Below are positions 43,875 to 55,521 of a stretch of DNA of 64,000 nucleotides, piece after piece. Both the position numbers and the translations under genes were made by a program. Position 1 is the first letter of the stretch, and the number at the start of each line of letters is the position of its first letter. Under the pieces are notes generated by a model. It searched no databases, was not told where the DNA came from, and worked only from the letters and a program-made list of their open reading frames with translations. Source of the DNA: Rhizobium sp. 11515TR (GTDB lineage: Bacteria; Pseudomonadota; Alphaproteobacteria; Rhizobiales; Rhizobiaceae); the NCBI RefSeq assembly GCF_002277895.1, contig NZ_CP022998.1, positions 1,531,501 to 1,595,500 on the forward strand. The letters are read 5' to 3'.

Positions 43875-45290
43875 TTAAGCCTTGGTGCCGCCGACCGTGA
43901 TCTGATCCATCCTGAGATGCGGCTGACCGACGCCGACGGGCACCCATTGGCCCGCCTTGCCGCAATTGCCGATGCCGGTATCGAGCTTCGTGTCGTTGCC
44001 GATCATCGAGACGCGTTTCATCGCATCCGGGCCGTTGCCGATCAGCATCGCGCCTTTGATAGGCGCGCCGACCTTGCCGTCCTCGATGAGATAGGCTTCG
44101 GTGCAGCCGAAGACGAATTTGCCTGAGGTGATATCCACCTGGCCGCCGCCGAAGGAGACGGCATAAATGCCCTTCTTCACCGAAGCGATGATTTCTTCGG
44201 GCGTTTTGTCGCCGCCAAGCATATAGGTGTTGGTCATGCGCGGCATCGGGGTATGGGCATAGCCCTGGCGGCGTCCATTGCCGGTCGCCTTCATGCCCAT
44301 CAGCCGCGCATTCTGCCGGTCCTGCATATAGCCGACCAGCTTGCCGTTTTCGATCAGCACGTTATAGGCCGAGGGCGTGCCTTCGTCGTCGACCGTAATC
44401 GAGCCGCGGCGGCTCTCGATGGTGCCGTCATCGACGACGGTGACGCCGGGAGCGGCCACCATCTGGCCCAAAAGGCCGGCGAACGCCGATGTCTTCTTGC
44501 GGTTGAAATCGCCTTCCAGCCCGTGGCCGACGGCTTCGTGCAGCATGACGCCCGGCCAGCCGGAGCCGAGCACGACGTCCATCGTGCCGGCCGGCGCTTC
44601 GATCGCCTCGAGATTGACGAGCGCCTGGCGAAGCGCCTCGTCGGCGCCGTGATGCCAATTGTCCTCGGTCACGAAATCGCCGAAGCCGATCCTGCCGCCG
44701 GTGCCGAAGGAGCCGGATTCCTGCCGGTCGCCATCACCCACGATCACGGAGATGTTGACACGCGTCATCGGCCTCACATCGCGAACGCGATGACCGTCGG
44801 CGCGCAGGATGTCGACCACCTGCCAGCTTGCGGCGATGGATGCCGTCACCTGGCGCACCTTGTCGTTCTTGTCGCGCAGATAGCTGTCGATCCGCTGCAG
44901 GAGCTTTGCCTTTTCCTCGAAGCTCGGCGTGCCGATCGGGTTCTCGTCGCCGTAGAGCACCTTGTTGGTGCGCTGTGGCGCGGCCGCATAGGAGCCGGCA
45001 TAGCCGGATGTCACCGCACGCACCGCATCGGCGGCGCGCTTCAAGGCCGCTTCGGACAGATCGCCCGCATGGGCATAGCCCACCGCTTCGCCGGCAACGG
45101 CGCGAAGGCCGAAGCCCTGCTCGGTGTTGAAGCTGCCACCCTTCATCCGGCCATTGTCGAAGGTCAGCGATTCTGCCTGTACATGTTCGACGAAGAGCTC
45201 GCCGTCATCGGCGCCTGAAAGCGCCTCGGCAACGATGCCGCGCAGCTTCGCTTCATCGGCATCGAAAAGGGTAAGGAGATCGGTATTCAT
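43875..45290 (-). CDS. tldD: Metalloprotease TldD
   Basis: TldD pairs with TldE (PmbA) to form a zinc protease that matures microcins and degrades unfolded or CcdA-type proteins. 471 residues with the active site HEAVGHGLEGDFNRKKTSAF (about 248-267), an H-E-x3-H motif, and the third zinc ligand Cys in FVFGCTEAYLIEDG. The domain order and length are standard. The partner pmbA/tldE is not in the window. The gene downstream of it on the same strand is none; ialB lies upstream, 63 bp away. Confidence 0.96.
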   Translation of the reverse strand: MNTDLLTLFDADEAKLRGIVAEALSGADDGELFVEHVQAESLTFDNGRMKGGSFNTEQGFGLRAVAGEAVGYAHAGDLSEAALKRAADAVRAVTSGYAGSYAAAPQRTNKVLYGDENPIGTPSFEEKAKLLQRIDSYLRDKNDKVRQVTASIAASWQVVDILRADGHRVRDVRPMTRVNISVIVGDGDRQESGSFGTGGRIGFGDFVTEDNWHHGADEALRQALVNLEAIEAPAGTMDVVLGSGWPGVMLHEAVGHGLEGDFNRKKTSAFAGLLGQMVAAPGVTVVDDGTIESRRGSITVDDEGTPSAYNVLIENGKLVGYMQDRQNARLMGMKATGNGRRQGYAHTPMPRMTNTYMLGGDKTPEEIIASVKKGIYAVSFGGGQVDITSGKFVFGCTEAYLIEDGKVGAPIKGAMLIGNGPDAMKRVSMIGNDTKLDTGIGNCGKAGQWVPVGVGQPHLRMDQITVGGTKA

Positions 45291-45353
45291 GGATCAGGTG
45301 CTCCGTTCAGAGCCGATGTAGGCTTCGCACCGCGCAAGAGCAAGCCCATCCGG

Positions 45354-45977
45354 TCAGGGAAGGGCGTCGTAGCCGTCCGCGAAGCCCTTCAAATCCACAG
45401 GGATGCCGATGCCTTCTTCCGGCGACTGGAAGACGATGAAGGTTGCCGTGGCACCGCTGCGCAGCGTCTTCAGCAACTGATCCTCGAGCACGACTTCTGC
45501 GTAGCAGCCGTCGGAGAAGCAGCGCACGAAATAGGCGCGGCCGATATCCTTGCCGTCGATATTGAGGCCGAGACCGTTCGGCAGCAGCACACCGAGCGGC
45601 GCGAGCACGCGAAGGATCTTGGATTTGCGGTCAGCCGTCTTCAGCACGACGACGGACAGACCGATTTCCGGACGATCCTCGGCAATCACGTTCTGCATCA
45701 GCGCGCATTGCTCGGTCGCCGCACCGGCCGGCTTGTCGCAGACGACGGACCATGCGCCATGGCTGGAGCGAACCGTACCCGGCGGTTGCGGAACCTGGCT
45801 TGTTGGCACCTGCTGCGTATGCGGCTGCTGTTGGCCCGGCTGGTCCGGCTGCAACTGTTGGGTCTGCTGCGCCGGCGGCTGAGTCTGCTGTGCCTGTTGC
45901 GCCCATGCGGGTGCGGCAACTGCGGCAGCAACGCTGCCGGTAACAAGCAAAAGCCGGGCGAGGGAACGAAAACCCAT
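45354..45977 (-). CDS. Invasion-associated locus B (IalB) family protein
   Basis: Periplasmic protein named after Bartonella IalB, widespread in Rhizobiales and not a proven virulence factor. 207 residues with a signal peptide (FRSLARLLLVTGSVAAAVAAPAWA) and a Gln/Pro-rich low-complexity tract (about 27-65; QQAQQTQPPAQQTQQ and more). The IalB domain follows: GAWSVVCDKPAGAATEQCALMQ, DGKDIGRAYFVRCFSDGCYAE and the conserved cysteines. The start at 45977 is chosen for the signal peptide; the frame runs on to 46058. It is divergent from ctaC and may share its regulatory region. Confidence 0.88.
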   Translation of the reverse strand: MGFRSLARLLLVTGSVAAAVAAPAWAQQAQQTQPPAQQTQQLQPDQPGQQQPHTQQVPTSQVPQPPGTVRSSHGAWSVVCDKPAGAATEQCALMQNVIAEDRPEIGLSVVVLKTADRKSKILRVLAPLGVLLPNGLGLNIDGKDIGRAYFVRCFSDGCYAEVVLEDQLLKTLRSGATATFIVFQSPEEGIGIPVDLKGFADGYDALP

Positions 45978-46317
45978 GGAAACCTCTAGATTCGAATCAG
46001 TGCCGCTATTGTTGAAGCCCAGGCCGGCAAATGAAAAGCCCCGGCTGCTGGATTCCAACCGACTACGGCGGAAATACGACGTCTACTCCATTTTGTCCCG
46101 GCGGCGCCATGGACCGCGATGCAATTTTTCGTATGATGATGAAATGCTTGCCATGTCCGAGACAAGCATGGGGGGATATTCGCGCAAAAATGCCGCACTA
46201 ACAAATGTCTTGAGTTGTTGCGGAGCATCCCAAACTGTGGTTTGAAGCGCAATGGATTGTAGGGATACTGCGTTTGAGGAAGATCTGGGATCAAACGCTG
46301 GAGGGAGAGACATCGTG
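45978..46317. other. Shared upstream region of ialB and the cta operon
   Basis: 340 bp with no supported gene. It should contain the promoter of the cytochrome oxidase operon. One 7-12-7 inverted repeat (46144-46169) is visible. Confidence 0.45.
46144..46169. promoter_or_regulatory. Inverted repeat ATGCTTG-N12-CAAGCAT upstream of ctaC
   Basis: ATGCTTG (46144-46150) and CAAGCAT (46163-46169) are perfectly complementary with a 12-base spacer, about 150 bp before ctaC. It could be a leader hairpin or a regulator site; neither is shown. Confidence 0.35.
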
Positions 46318-48913
<2,596 letters not shown>

Positions 48914-48920
48914 CTCATTT

Positions 48921-48947
48921 CCGGACGCCGTAATAAGCGGCGTCCGG
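48921..48947 (+). promoter_or_regulatory. Perfect intra-operon hairpin between ctaD and ctaB
   Basis: CCGGACGCCG (48921-48930) and CGGCGTCCGG (48938-48947) form a perfect 10-bp stem with loop TAATAAG, 24 bp before the ctaB start. There is no T-run, so it is more likely an mRNA-stability or partial attenuation element than a full terminator. Confidence 0.7.
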
Positions 48948-48971
48948 TTCAACGGATAATTGGAAGAGAGA

Positions 48972-49931
48972 ATGACGGTCATCGACAATCACGAAGCGCT
49001 CGCAAAGCAAGGCGAAACCGGCCTGTCGGAAGCGGGTGCGCGCGATTATTTCGAGCTTCTGAAGCCGCGCGTGATGTCGTTGGTCGTCTTTACTGCCTTC
49101 ACTGGCCTGGTGCTGGCCCCAGGTCATATCAATCCAGTTCTCGGCTTCATCGCAATCCTCTGCATTGCGGTCGGTGCCGGCGCATCCGGTGCCTTGAACA
49201 TGTGGTACGACGCCGATATCGATGCCGTCATGACCCGGACCAAGAGCCGGCCGATACCTTCAGGCCGCATCAATCCGTCGGAGGCGCTGGCCTTTGGTCT
49301 GGTGCTGTCAGGCTTCTCGGTTGTTATCCTCGGTCTTGCGATTAATTGGCTTTCCGCCGGCATTCTCGCCTTCACCATTTTCTTCTATGCCGTCGTCTAC
49401 ACGATGTGGCTGAAGCGCTCGACGCCGCAGAACATCGTCATCGGCGGTGCAGCCGGCGCTTTCCCGCCCGTTATTGGCTGGGCCTGCGTCACCGGCAGCG
49501 TGCCAGTCGAAAGCATTGTGCTCTTCCTCATCATCTTCCTCTGGACGCCGGCCCATTTCTGGGCGCTGGCGCTCTTCAAGATGGGTGACTACGAGGCCGT
49601 CGGCGTCCCGATGCTGCCGAATGTCTCCGGCGTTAAGACGACGAAGAATCAGATCGTCGTCTATGCGGTGCTGACCGCCATCTTCGGCGTCGTGCCGACC
49701 TTCATGGGCTTTGCGAGCCTCGGCTATGGTGTTGTTGCCGCGATCCTCGGCGTGATCTTCGTGCACTGTTCCATCGCCGTCTGGCGCATGGCCGATGGCG
49801 ACGTGAAGATGGTGCCGGCAAAGAAGCTCTTTGGCTTCTCCATTTTCTATCTTTTCGCGATCTTTTCCGCGCTATTGATCGACCGGCTCGTTACCGTTCT
49901 GATGTCGGGTGGCGGTGGAGGCTGGCTATGA
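48972..49931 (+). CDS. ctaB: Protoheme IX farnesyltransferase (heme O synthase)
   Basis: UbiA-family prenyltransferase that converts heme B to heme O, the precursor of heme A for the oxidase. 319 residues with about eight to nine membrane helices. The first Asp-rich motif is [23 protein letters not shown] (about 75-97) and the second includes [19 protein letters not shown]. The start at 48972 follows GGAAGAGAGA; a TTG at 48960 is not preferred. The stop overlaps the ctaF-like start by four bases. Confidence 0.96.
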   Translation: MTVIDNHEALAKQGETGLSEAGARDYFELLKPRVMSLVVFTAFTGLVLAPGHINPVLGFIAILCIAVGAGASGALNMWYDADIDAVMTRTKSRPIPSGRINPSEALAFGLVLSGFSVVILGLAINWLSAGILAFTIFFYAVVYTMWLKRSTPQNIVIGGAAGAFPPVIGWACVTGSVPVESIVLFLIIFLWTPAHFWALALFKMGDYEAVGVPMLPNVSGVKTTKNQIVVYAVLTAIFGVVPTFMGFASLGYGVVAAILGVIFVHCSIAVWRMADGDVKMVPAKKLFGFSIFYLFAIFSALLIDRLVTVLMSGGGGGWL

Positions 49932-50068
49932 TCGAACTCGTCAAGCTGACCGAGGCGCAGAAGAAATCGCGGCGAGGGCGCAATATTGCGCTCGGGCTGG
50001 TGCTTGCCGGTCTGGTGGTGCTGTTCTACGCAATCACCATCATCAAGGTCGGTTCCGGACACGTTTGA
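49928..50068 (+). CDS. Small CtaF/CoxF-like membrane protein (46 aa)
   Basis: A 46-residue reading frame between ctaB and ctaG, too short for many gene finders. Its ATG overlaps the ctaB stop (ATGA), and its stop is 9 bp before the ctaG start. It has an N-terminal basic stretch ([10 protein letters not shown]) and one membrane helix ([19 protein letters not shown]). Small proteins called CoxF/CtaF occupy this position in alphaproteobacterial cta operons. A role in oxidase assembly is inferred from position only. Confidence 0.85.
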   Translation: MIELVKLTEAQKKSRRGRNIALGLVLAGLVVLFYAITIIKVGSGHV

Positions 50069-50077
50069 GGAGGCGTC

Positions 50078-50689
50078 ATGCAGGGGGAGGTCACAAAAAG
50101 CACGAGAAGCGGCGGCCGCAACAACGGGATGATCGTTGCCATGTGCCTGAGCTTCGTCGTCGGCATGAGCGCCATGTGCGCCGCCGCCGTGCCGCTCTAT
50201 CGCATGTTCTGCCAGGTGACGGGCTATAACGGCACGACGCAGCGCGTCGAGCAGGTCTCGAACGTCATCCTCGACAAGCAGATCCAGGTTTCCTTCGACG
50301 CCAATGTCGCGCCGGGCCTGCCGTGGGATTTCAAGCCGCTGCAGAAGTCGGTGAGCCCGAAGATCGGCGAGACGGTCGAGGTCAAGTTCCAGATCGAGAA
50401 CAAGTCGGACAAGATGGAGCGCGGCCAGGCGATCTTCAATGTCACGCCGTTGGAAGCTGGGGTCTATTTCAACAAGGTCCAGTGTTTCTGCTTCAATGAG
50501 ACGGATCTCGCGCCCGGAGAAAAGCGCGAGATGTCGGTGGTTTTCTATGTCGATCCTGAGATCACCAAGGCTGTGGAAACCAAGACGATCAATGCGCTGA
50601 CACTGTCCTACACCTACTACCCGCGGGAAGGCGCAAAGCCCGTGGCTTCCAATGACGGCGGTACGAAGCCGGTGGAAAAGAAACTTTGA
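50078..50689 (+). CDS. ctaG: Cytochrome c oxidase assembly factor (Cox11)
   Basis: Delivers copper to the CuB site of subunit I. 203 residues: a single membrane helix near 17-38 ([22 protein letters not shown]), then a periplasmic immunoglobulin-like domain. The copper-binding C-x-C is in [15 protein letters not shown] (about 130-144), and [18 protein letters not shown] (just after the helix) carries another conserved cysteine. The start at 50078 has GAGGAGG upstream. It is in the cta operon. Confidence 0.96.
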   Translation: MQGEVTKSTRSGGRNNGMIVAMCLSFVVGMSAMCAAAVPLYRMFCQVTGYNGTTQRVEQVSNVILDKQIQVSFDANVAPGLPWDFKPLQKSVSPKIGETVEVKFQIENKSDKMERGQAIFNVTPLEAGVYFNKVQCFCFNETDLAPGEKREMSVVFYVDPEITKAVETKTINALTLSYTYYPREGAKPVASNDGGTKPVEKKL

Positions 50690-50752
50690 TGGAGAGTGCT
50701 TCTCGGTTTGACCGGAAGCAATATGGGAAAAAGTTATTCGGGGATTGCTGAT

Positions 50753-51631
50753 ATGGCCGAGGCGCATCAGAGAAAACACGACTATCACATTATCGATCCC
50801 AGCCCGTGGCCGATCATTGCGGCCTTTGGGGCGTTCGTGATCACCTTCGGCGGCGTCTGCTTCATGCGCTACCTGAATGGCGGCGCGGTACATCTGTTCG
50901 GGATCAATTTCGCGCAGCCCTGGCTGTTCTTCATCGGCCTCGCGGTGATCCTCTACGTCATGTACGGCTGGTGGGCCGACACGATCAAGGAAGCGCATGA
51001 GGGCGCGCATACCCGAGTCGTCTCGCTGCATCTGCGCTACGGCATGATTATGTTCATCGCTTCTGAAGTGATGTTCTTCGTCGCCTGGTTCTGGGCCTAT
51101 TTCGATGTCAGCCTGTTCCCGAACGAGGCGATCCAGGCATCGCGCACAGCCTTCCTTGGCGGCCAGTTCCCGCCGAAGGGCGTTGAGGTTCTCGACCCCT
51201 GGCACCTGCCGATCTACAACACCATCATCCTGCTGCTGTCGGGCACGACCGTCACCTGGGCTCACCACGCGTTGCTGCATGGCGACCGGAAGGGCCTGAT
51301 CCAGGGCCTGACGCTCACCGTGCTGCTCGGCGCGTTGTTCTCCTGCGTACAGGCCTACGAATATGCCCACGCGCCGTTCGAGTTCAGAAACTCGATCTAC
51401 GGCGCGACCTTCTTCATGGCGACGGGCTTCCACGGCTTCCACGTTCTGATCGGGACGATCTTCCTGCTGGTCTGCCTCGTTCGCGCCATCAGGGGTGATT
51501 TCACGCCCAAGCAGCATTTCGGCTTCGAGGCGGCCGCCTGGTACTGGCATTTCGTCGACGTCGTCTGGCTGTTCCTGTTCTTCTGCATCTATGTCTGGGG
51601 CAGCTGGGGCGCACCGCTCGCAGCTGGCTGA
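50753..51631 (+). CDS. ctaE: Cytochrome c oxidase subunit III
   Basis: Structural subunit that stabilises proton uptake in subunit I. 292 residues with seven membrane helices. Family stretches are HDYHIIDPSPWPIIAAFGAF (about 8-27), FIASEVMFFVAWFWAYFDVSLFP with the conserved Glu, ATGFHGFHVLIGTIFL and AAWYWHFVDVVWLFLF. The start at 50753 gives MAEAHQRKHDYH; the upstream frame to 50696 is less likely. It is the last gene of the intact part of the operon; the usual next genes (DUF983, SURF1) resume only after 1.5 kb. Confidence 0.97.
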   Translation: MAEAHQRKHDYHIIDPSPWPIIAAFGAFVITFGGVCFMRYLNGGAVHLFGINFAQPWLFFIGLAVILYVMYGWWADTIKEAHEGAHTRVVSLHLRYGMIMFIASEVMFFVAWFWAYFDVSLFPNEAIQASRTAFLGGQFPPKGVEVLDPWHLPIYNTIILLLSGTTVTWAHHALLHGDRKGLIQGLTLTVLLGALFSCVQAYEYAHAPFEFRNSIYGATFFMATGFHGFHVLIGTIFLLVCLVRAIRGDFTPKQHFGFEAAAWYWHFVDVVWLFLFFCIYVWGSWGAPLAAG

Positions 51632-51661
51632 TCGGTATCGATCTCTGGAAAACCAAAGGCG

Positions 51662-51674
51662 GGCGCTCAGCGCC
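51662..51674. repeat. 13-bp palindrome GGCGCTCAGCGCC, copy 1
   Basis: Found just after ctaE. The identical 13-mer recurs at 52348-52360 on the other side of the VOC gene. Either could be a hairpin; this copy lacks a T-run. Confidence 0.5.
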
Positions 51675-51760
51675 AGCCTCTAACTGAAATGCCGAATGCC
51701 TTCGCGAAACTCTTACTTTTGCGAGCGATATTTTAGCCGGACTTTTGTGCCCTTCGAAAG

Positions 51761-52120
51761 TCAGGAAATTTGCGGCTTTTGCACGACACAGAAAAGATTG
51801 CCGTCAGGGTCTTGCAAAACCACATAGTCGGCATTTTCCGGATAGCGCCACGGGTACTGTTTCGCTCCGATCGTCAGCAAGCGATTGACTTCCTCCTGCT
51901 GGCGATCGGTATAAAGATCCAAGTGCAGCCAGCTTCTCCGCCAGCCACTTCGGTCACGGGCCTGAAAGGAGACATTCGGGCCGTGGCCTTCAGGATCACG
52001 AAGCACAACCCAGTCATCGCTCACAGGCTCACGCGGGACGTAATGCAAGGCTTCCTGCCAGAAGGCGACCATGCGCTCAAACTCACAGCAATGGATCACG
52101 ATCGAGCCGATTTTGATCAT
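51761..52120 (-). CDS. VOC-family protein (glyoxalase/bleomycin-resistance fold)
   Basis: 119 residues of the vicinal-oxygen-chelate fold: a beta-alpha-beta3 half (IVIHCCEFERMVAFWQEALHY) and a second half (YVVLQDPDGNLFCVVQKP). The D-P-D-G-N-x-F ending is typical of VOC dioxygenase- or glyoxalase-like proteins, many without known substrates. The start at 52120 (MIKIGSIVIHC) is chosen; the frame to 52207 has a basic, unlikely leader. Metal residues cannot be fixed by eye. It is one of two minus-strand genes inserted within the cta gene cluster. Confidence 0.82.
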   Translation of the reverse strand: MIKIGSIVIHCCEFERMVAFWQEALHYVPREPVSDDWVVLRDPEGHGPNVSFQARDRSGWRRSWLHLDLYTDRQQEEVNRLLTIGAKQYPWRYPENADYVVLQDPDGNLFCVVQKPQIS

Positions 52121-52347
52121 TGTGGCTGCCTTCTTCGCGGCACGGCGTGCTCTCGAATGGAATAAAGAAACATAGGCTGTCGCTAAAATCCCTGAAACCT
52201 GCGGCACATTTTGCGACTAAAGCCAGTGGCGCAACAAGTCTCAAGATTCTGCGACGGTATGATTGCCAGATTGCTGTCCGTCCGAAATGCCTATGCCATA
52301 AGGTTTCAGCAGCAGTATTTACTTGGATTCCACATTAACTCAGGGGC

Positions 52348-52360
52348 GGCGCTCAGCGCC
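52348..52360. repeat. 13-bp palindrome GGCGCTCAGCGCC, copy 2
   Basis: Identical to 51662-51674, in the same orientation, and followed by TGTCTTTTGTTTT on the plus strand. It lies just downstream of the kinase gene. Confidence 0.5.
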
Positions 52361-52380
52361 TGTCTTTTGTTTTGATGCCC

Positions 52381-53031
52381 TCAATCCCTTGAGGCAATCC
52401 TCTCGAATGCCGTCGGATGAGGCAGACCTTCAGCGAGCAATCGCCGGATCTGCTCGGCGCATGCCTTGGGGTCGCTCACGGACGTATCAATCTCCAGATC
52501 GTAAATGCCGGGCCGATGTACCTGTTCCTGCCAGGCAACGACCGGCGCAGGGACAGGCATGCCAGCCTCGACCTTGACGTAAGTGTCCCGTCTTTCCGGA
52601 CCTTCGGCCAGCCGCCGGCCCATCACGACATCAAGCGGGCAGTGCACGCCGACAAACAGAGCGGGCAGCCCCGTCAGCAGCCGGGCGCAATCGGCGAGAA
52701 TGCCGAGCGGTTGGGAATAGCTATCATGATGACCGAACTCGGCGACGACATTCAATCCCATGCGGCTGTGTGAAGCGATCGAGGCATAGAGTGCGGCATA
52801 AAGGCGCGCAACCAGCGGCTCGAGATCAGGCCGCTCGCCGCCGGGACGCAAGCCGATGCCCGGACGGTAGCGCGGGGGCGTGATATGCCGCACATGGGCG
52901 TCGACGCCGAGGTTGACCCACACGCCCTCAAAATCGGCCTGTATTGCCTCGACGATGCTGCTTTTTCCGGACCGCGGCGCACCATTGAGGATGATGATCC
53001 GGCCGGGTGGACTGCCTTCGCTGAATGGCAT
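52381..53031 (-). CDS. Chloramphenicol phosphotransferase-like P-loop kinase
   Basis: 216 residues with a Walker A motif IIILNGAPRSGKSSIVEAIQ near the N-terminus, followed by the pattern of the CPT family (chloramphenicol O-phosphotransferase and relatives): WVNLGVDAH, a long arginine-rich middle, LFVGVHCPLDVVMGRR and RPGIYDLEIDTS. Members phosphorylate small molecules, and resistance is not implied. The start at 53031 (MPFSEGSPPGRIIIL) puts the P-loop at the usual distance; a GTG/ATG frame to 53103 is possible. It is on the minus strand within the cta cluster, next to the VOC gene. Confidence 0.83.
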   Translation of the reverse strand: MPFSEGSPPGRIIILNGAPRSGKSSIVEAIQADFEGVWVNLGVDAHVRHITPPRYRPGIGLRPGGERPDLEPLVARLYAALYASIASHSRMGLNVVAEFGHHDSYSQPLGILADCARLLTGLPALFVGVHCPLDVVMGRRLAEGPERRDTYVKVEAGMPVPAPVVAWQEQVHRPGIYDLEIDTSVSDPKACAEQIRRLLAEGLPHPTAFERIASRD

Positions 53032-53178
53032 GAATTCGATCCCTTTTGCTTGTTTTGAGGCTGATGAGGGGGAGCTGAGAGCTTTTCGATTGGACGGATG
53101 CATGCTTCGCAGTTAGTTATAATGATAGGGGCGAGGTTCATGTGATCGCTCGCTATTTTAGCTGATCGAGACAGAACT

Positions 53179-53598
53179 TTGGGCTCAGAGCAAGATAATA
53201 CGCCGGACGAGGCATCCCATAGCGACAGCGCCCTCTTTGCGCCCGTCGATCCGTTCAAGGTCGGCATACAGGGATGTTGCCCCCGTTGCGGCCAAGGCAA
53301 GCTCTTCGATGGATTATTGTCGCTGAAGCCGCGCTGTGCGGCCTGTGATCTCGATTACGCCTTCGCGGATGCGGGCGATGGTCCGGCGGTCTTCGTCATT
53401 CTGATCGTCGGCTTCATCATTATCGGCTCGGTCCTGTGGATGCAGATCAATTATGCGCCGCCGGTATGGGTCTATATCGTGCTGTTCGCGCCGCTGACGA
53501 TCATCCTTTCGCTTCTGTCACTGCGCTGGTGCAAGGGCATCCTGATTGCCCTGCAATATCGCAACAACGCCGCCGAAGGGCGTGTCCACCGTGACTGA
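53179..53598 (+). CDS. DUF983-family membrane protein
   Basis: 139 residues. An N-terminal zinc-ribbon-like pair of C-x2-C motifs (GCCPRCGQGKLF and CAACDLDY, about 31-60) is followed by two membrane helices (about 68-90 and 94-118). DUF983 genes lie in the cta clusters of rhizobia, between ctaE and SURF1, and are thought to relate to oxidase assembly; the function is not established. The start is a TTG at 53179 because no ATG lies before the cysteines. Its stop overlaps the SURF1 start region. Confidence 0.83.
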   Translation: MGSEQDNTPDEASHSDSALFAPVDPFKVGIQGCCPRCGQGKLFDGLLSLKPRCAACDLDYAFADAGDGPAVFVILIVGFIIIGSVLWMQINYAPPVWVYIVLFAPLTIILSLLSLRWCKGILIALQYRNNAAEGRVHRD

Positions 53599-54352
53599 GG
53601 CCGCAGTGCCTGTGCGCCGTGCCAATCCCTTGTGGCAAATCGCCAAGGCGCTGCTTCTGCTCGTTGCGCTCGTCCTCCTCATCGGGCTCGGCACCTGGCA
53701 GGTCGAGCGACTGCAATGGAAAGAGAGCCTGCTGGCTGACATAGCGGCCCGCAAGGACGCGCCGGCTATGTCCTTGTCGGCGATCGAGACGATGGCGGCA
53801 TCCGGCGGCGATATCGAATATCGTGTCGTAACCGCCACCGGCCATTACCTCAACGACAAGGAGCGGCATTTCCTCGCCACCTACGATGGCGATCCCGGCT
53901 ATCACATCTATACGCCGCTGCAGCTGGACGACGGCCGCTTCGTCTTCGTCAACCGAGGCTTCGTTCCCACAGAGGCGAAGGACCCAGAAAAGCGCAAACA
54001 GGGTGAATTGACCGGCGAACAGACTGTCACTGGTCTTGCCCGCGCCAAACTCACCGAGCGGCCCGACGGCATGCCGGACAATGATCTCGGCAAGAACATC
54101 TTCTTCTGGAAGGATCTGGACGTCATGACCTCCAGTGTCGGCCTGCCGAAGGACAAGGTGCTGCCCTTTTTCATCGATGCCGACAAGACGCCCAATCCGG
54201 CAGGTCTGCCCATCGGCGGCGTCACCATCATCGATCTGCCGAACAATCACCTGCAATATGCCGTGACCTGGTATGGCTTGGCAGCGGCGCTGGCAGCGAT
54301 CGTCGCCATATCCTGGTGGCGCAAGCGCCATCCGGACGCGCCCTCACAATAG
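53591..54352 (+). CDS. SURF1-family oxidase assembly protein
   Basis: SURF1 (Shy1) helps insert heme a into cytochrome c oxidase subunit I. 253 residues with membrane helices at both ends (about 16-36, ending GTWQVERLQWKESLL, and near 225-245, YAVTWYGLAAALAAIVAIS). The signature NNHLQYAVTWYGLA is at the C-terminus. The start is taken as GTG 53591, with AAGGG eleven bases upstream; GTG 53582 is also possible. It overlaps the end of DUF983, so the two are coupled. Confidence 0.92.
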   Translation: MTEAAVPVRRANPLWQIAKALLLLVALVLLIGLGTWQVERLQWKESLLADIAARKDAPAMSLSAIETMAASGGDIEYRVVTATGHYLNDKERHFLATYDGDPGYHIYTPLQLDDGRFVFVNRGFVPTEAKDPEKRKQGELTGEQTVTGLARAKLTERPDGMPDNDLGKNIFFWKDLDVMTSSVGLPKDKVLPFFIDADKTPNPAGLPIGGVTIIDLPNNHLQYAVTWYGLAAALAAIVAISWWRKRHPDAPSQ

Positions 54353-54393
54353 AGGCATGCAATAGAATAGCTTCATTTCGATGGAATATTCCG

Positions 54394-54444
54394 CTAGAGC
54401 ATGATCCCAAAAAGTGCGCAGCGGTTTTTGAATAAGATCATGCG
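54394..54444 (+). repeat. REP-like repeat, copy 3 of 3
   Basis: CTAGAGCATGATCCCAAAAAG leads to GTGCGCAGCGGTTTTTG (overlapping pieces) and ends GATCATGCG. It has the same core as the copies at 14785-14834 and 36000-36052. GCATGATC and GATCATGC can pair. It lies between SURF1 and ispH. Confidence 0.7.
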
Positions 54445-54513
54445 GACTGAATAGAGCAGGCGGCAGTGCAGCCCTATCTATGGCTCACGCCACTGTCGCA
54501 TTTCGGAAGAGAT

Positions 54514-55521
54514 ATGAACATAGCCGTTTCCAAACCTGACCTGACCATCCGGCTTTGCGGGCCGCGCGGCTTCTGCGCCGGCGTCGACCGCGCCATTCAG
54601 ATCGTCGTTCTGGCGCTGAAAGCCTATGGCGCGCCGGTTTATGTCCGCCACGAGATCGTCCATAACCGCTATGTCGTCGAAGGGTTGGAAGCTAAGGGCG
54701 CCATCTTCGTCGAGGAGCTGGACGAGATTCCAGCCGAGCATCGCGCCCAGCCTGTCGTCTTCTCGGCGCATGGCGTGCCGAAGTCCGTGCCGGCCGATGC
54801 CGACCAGCGCAATCTCTTCTATCTCGATGCCACCTGTCCGCTGGTCTCCAAGGTGCACAAGCAGGCCATGCGCCACAATCGCCTTGGCCGCCACGTCGTC
54901 CTGATCGGCCATGCCGGCCATCCGGAAGTGATCGGCACCATGGGGCAGTTGCCAGAGGGTGCCGTGTCGCTGATCGAGACCGTGGAGGATGCCGACGTCT
55001 ACCAGCCTGATGATCCGGACAATCTCGGCTTCGTCACGCAGACGACGCTCTCGGTTGACGATACCGCAGGCGTCATTGCGCGGCTGCAGGAGCGTTTTCC
55101 CAATCTCACCGCACCGGCCGCCGATTCGATCTGCTATGCCACGACCAACCGCCAGGAAGTGGTGAAGGAGGCGGCGCCGGGCTGCGATCTCTTCATCGTC
55201 GTCGGTGCGCCGAATTCGTCGAATTCCAAGCGCCTCGTCGAAGTGGCGCTGAGGGCAGGGGCGAAGAAATCCGTCCTTGTCCAGCGCGCTGCCGAGATCG
55301 ATTGGGATAATATCGGCGATATCAAGACGGTCGGTTTGTCCGCTGGTGCATCCGCGCCAGAAGTCATCGTCAACGAGATCATCGAAGCCTTCCGCGCCCG
55401 CTATAATGCTGTGGTGGAACTCGCTGAAACTGTGAAGGAAACCGAGAATTTCCTCGTCAATCGCGAGCTTCGCAGTATAGAGCTGACGACAGCAGATATG
55501 GCTTTCGTCAACGGAGAATGA
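54514..55521 (+). CDS. ispH: 4-hydroxy-3-methylbut-2-enyl diphosphate reductase
   Basis: Last enzyme of the MEP pathway; it reduces HMBPP to IPP and DMAPP with a [4Fe-4S] cluster. 335 residues. The three cluster cysteines are in [10 protein letters not shown] (C21), [12 protein letters not shown] and [11 protein letters not shown]. The catalytic Glu/His region is in [16 protein letters not shown]. The start at 54514 follows GGAAGAGAT; an ATG at 54466 gives an unsupported leader. It pairs functionally with dxs in this window. thrB and rnhA follow on the same strand after a 207-bp gap with a repeat. Confidence 0.97.
   Translation: MNIAVSKPDLTIRLCGPRGFCAGVDRAIQIVVLALKAYGAPVYVRHEIVHNRYVVEGLEAKGAIFVEELDEIPAEHRAQPVVFSAHGVPKSVPADADQRNLFYLDATCPLVSKVHKQAMRHNRLGRHVVLIGHAGHPEVIGTMGQLPEGAVSLIETVEDADVYQPDDPDNLGFVTQTTLSVDDTAGVIARLQERFPNLTAPAADSICYATTNRQEVVKEAAPGCDLFIVVGAPNSSNSKRLVEVALRAGAKKSVLVQRAAEIDWDNIGDIKTVGLSAGASAPEVIVNEIIEAFRARYNAVVELAETVKETENFLVNRELRSIELTTADMAFVNGE

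Noticed and set aside
46270..46300. FNR/FixK box before ctaC
   Set aside because: TTTGA and TCAAA are present but much too far apart for TTGAT-N4-ATCAA.
49847..51550. 567-codon minus-strand frame opposite ctaB to ctaE
   Set aside because: Antisense shadow of four certain genes.
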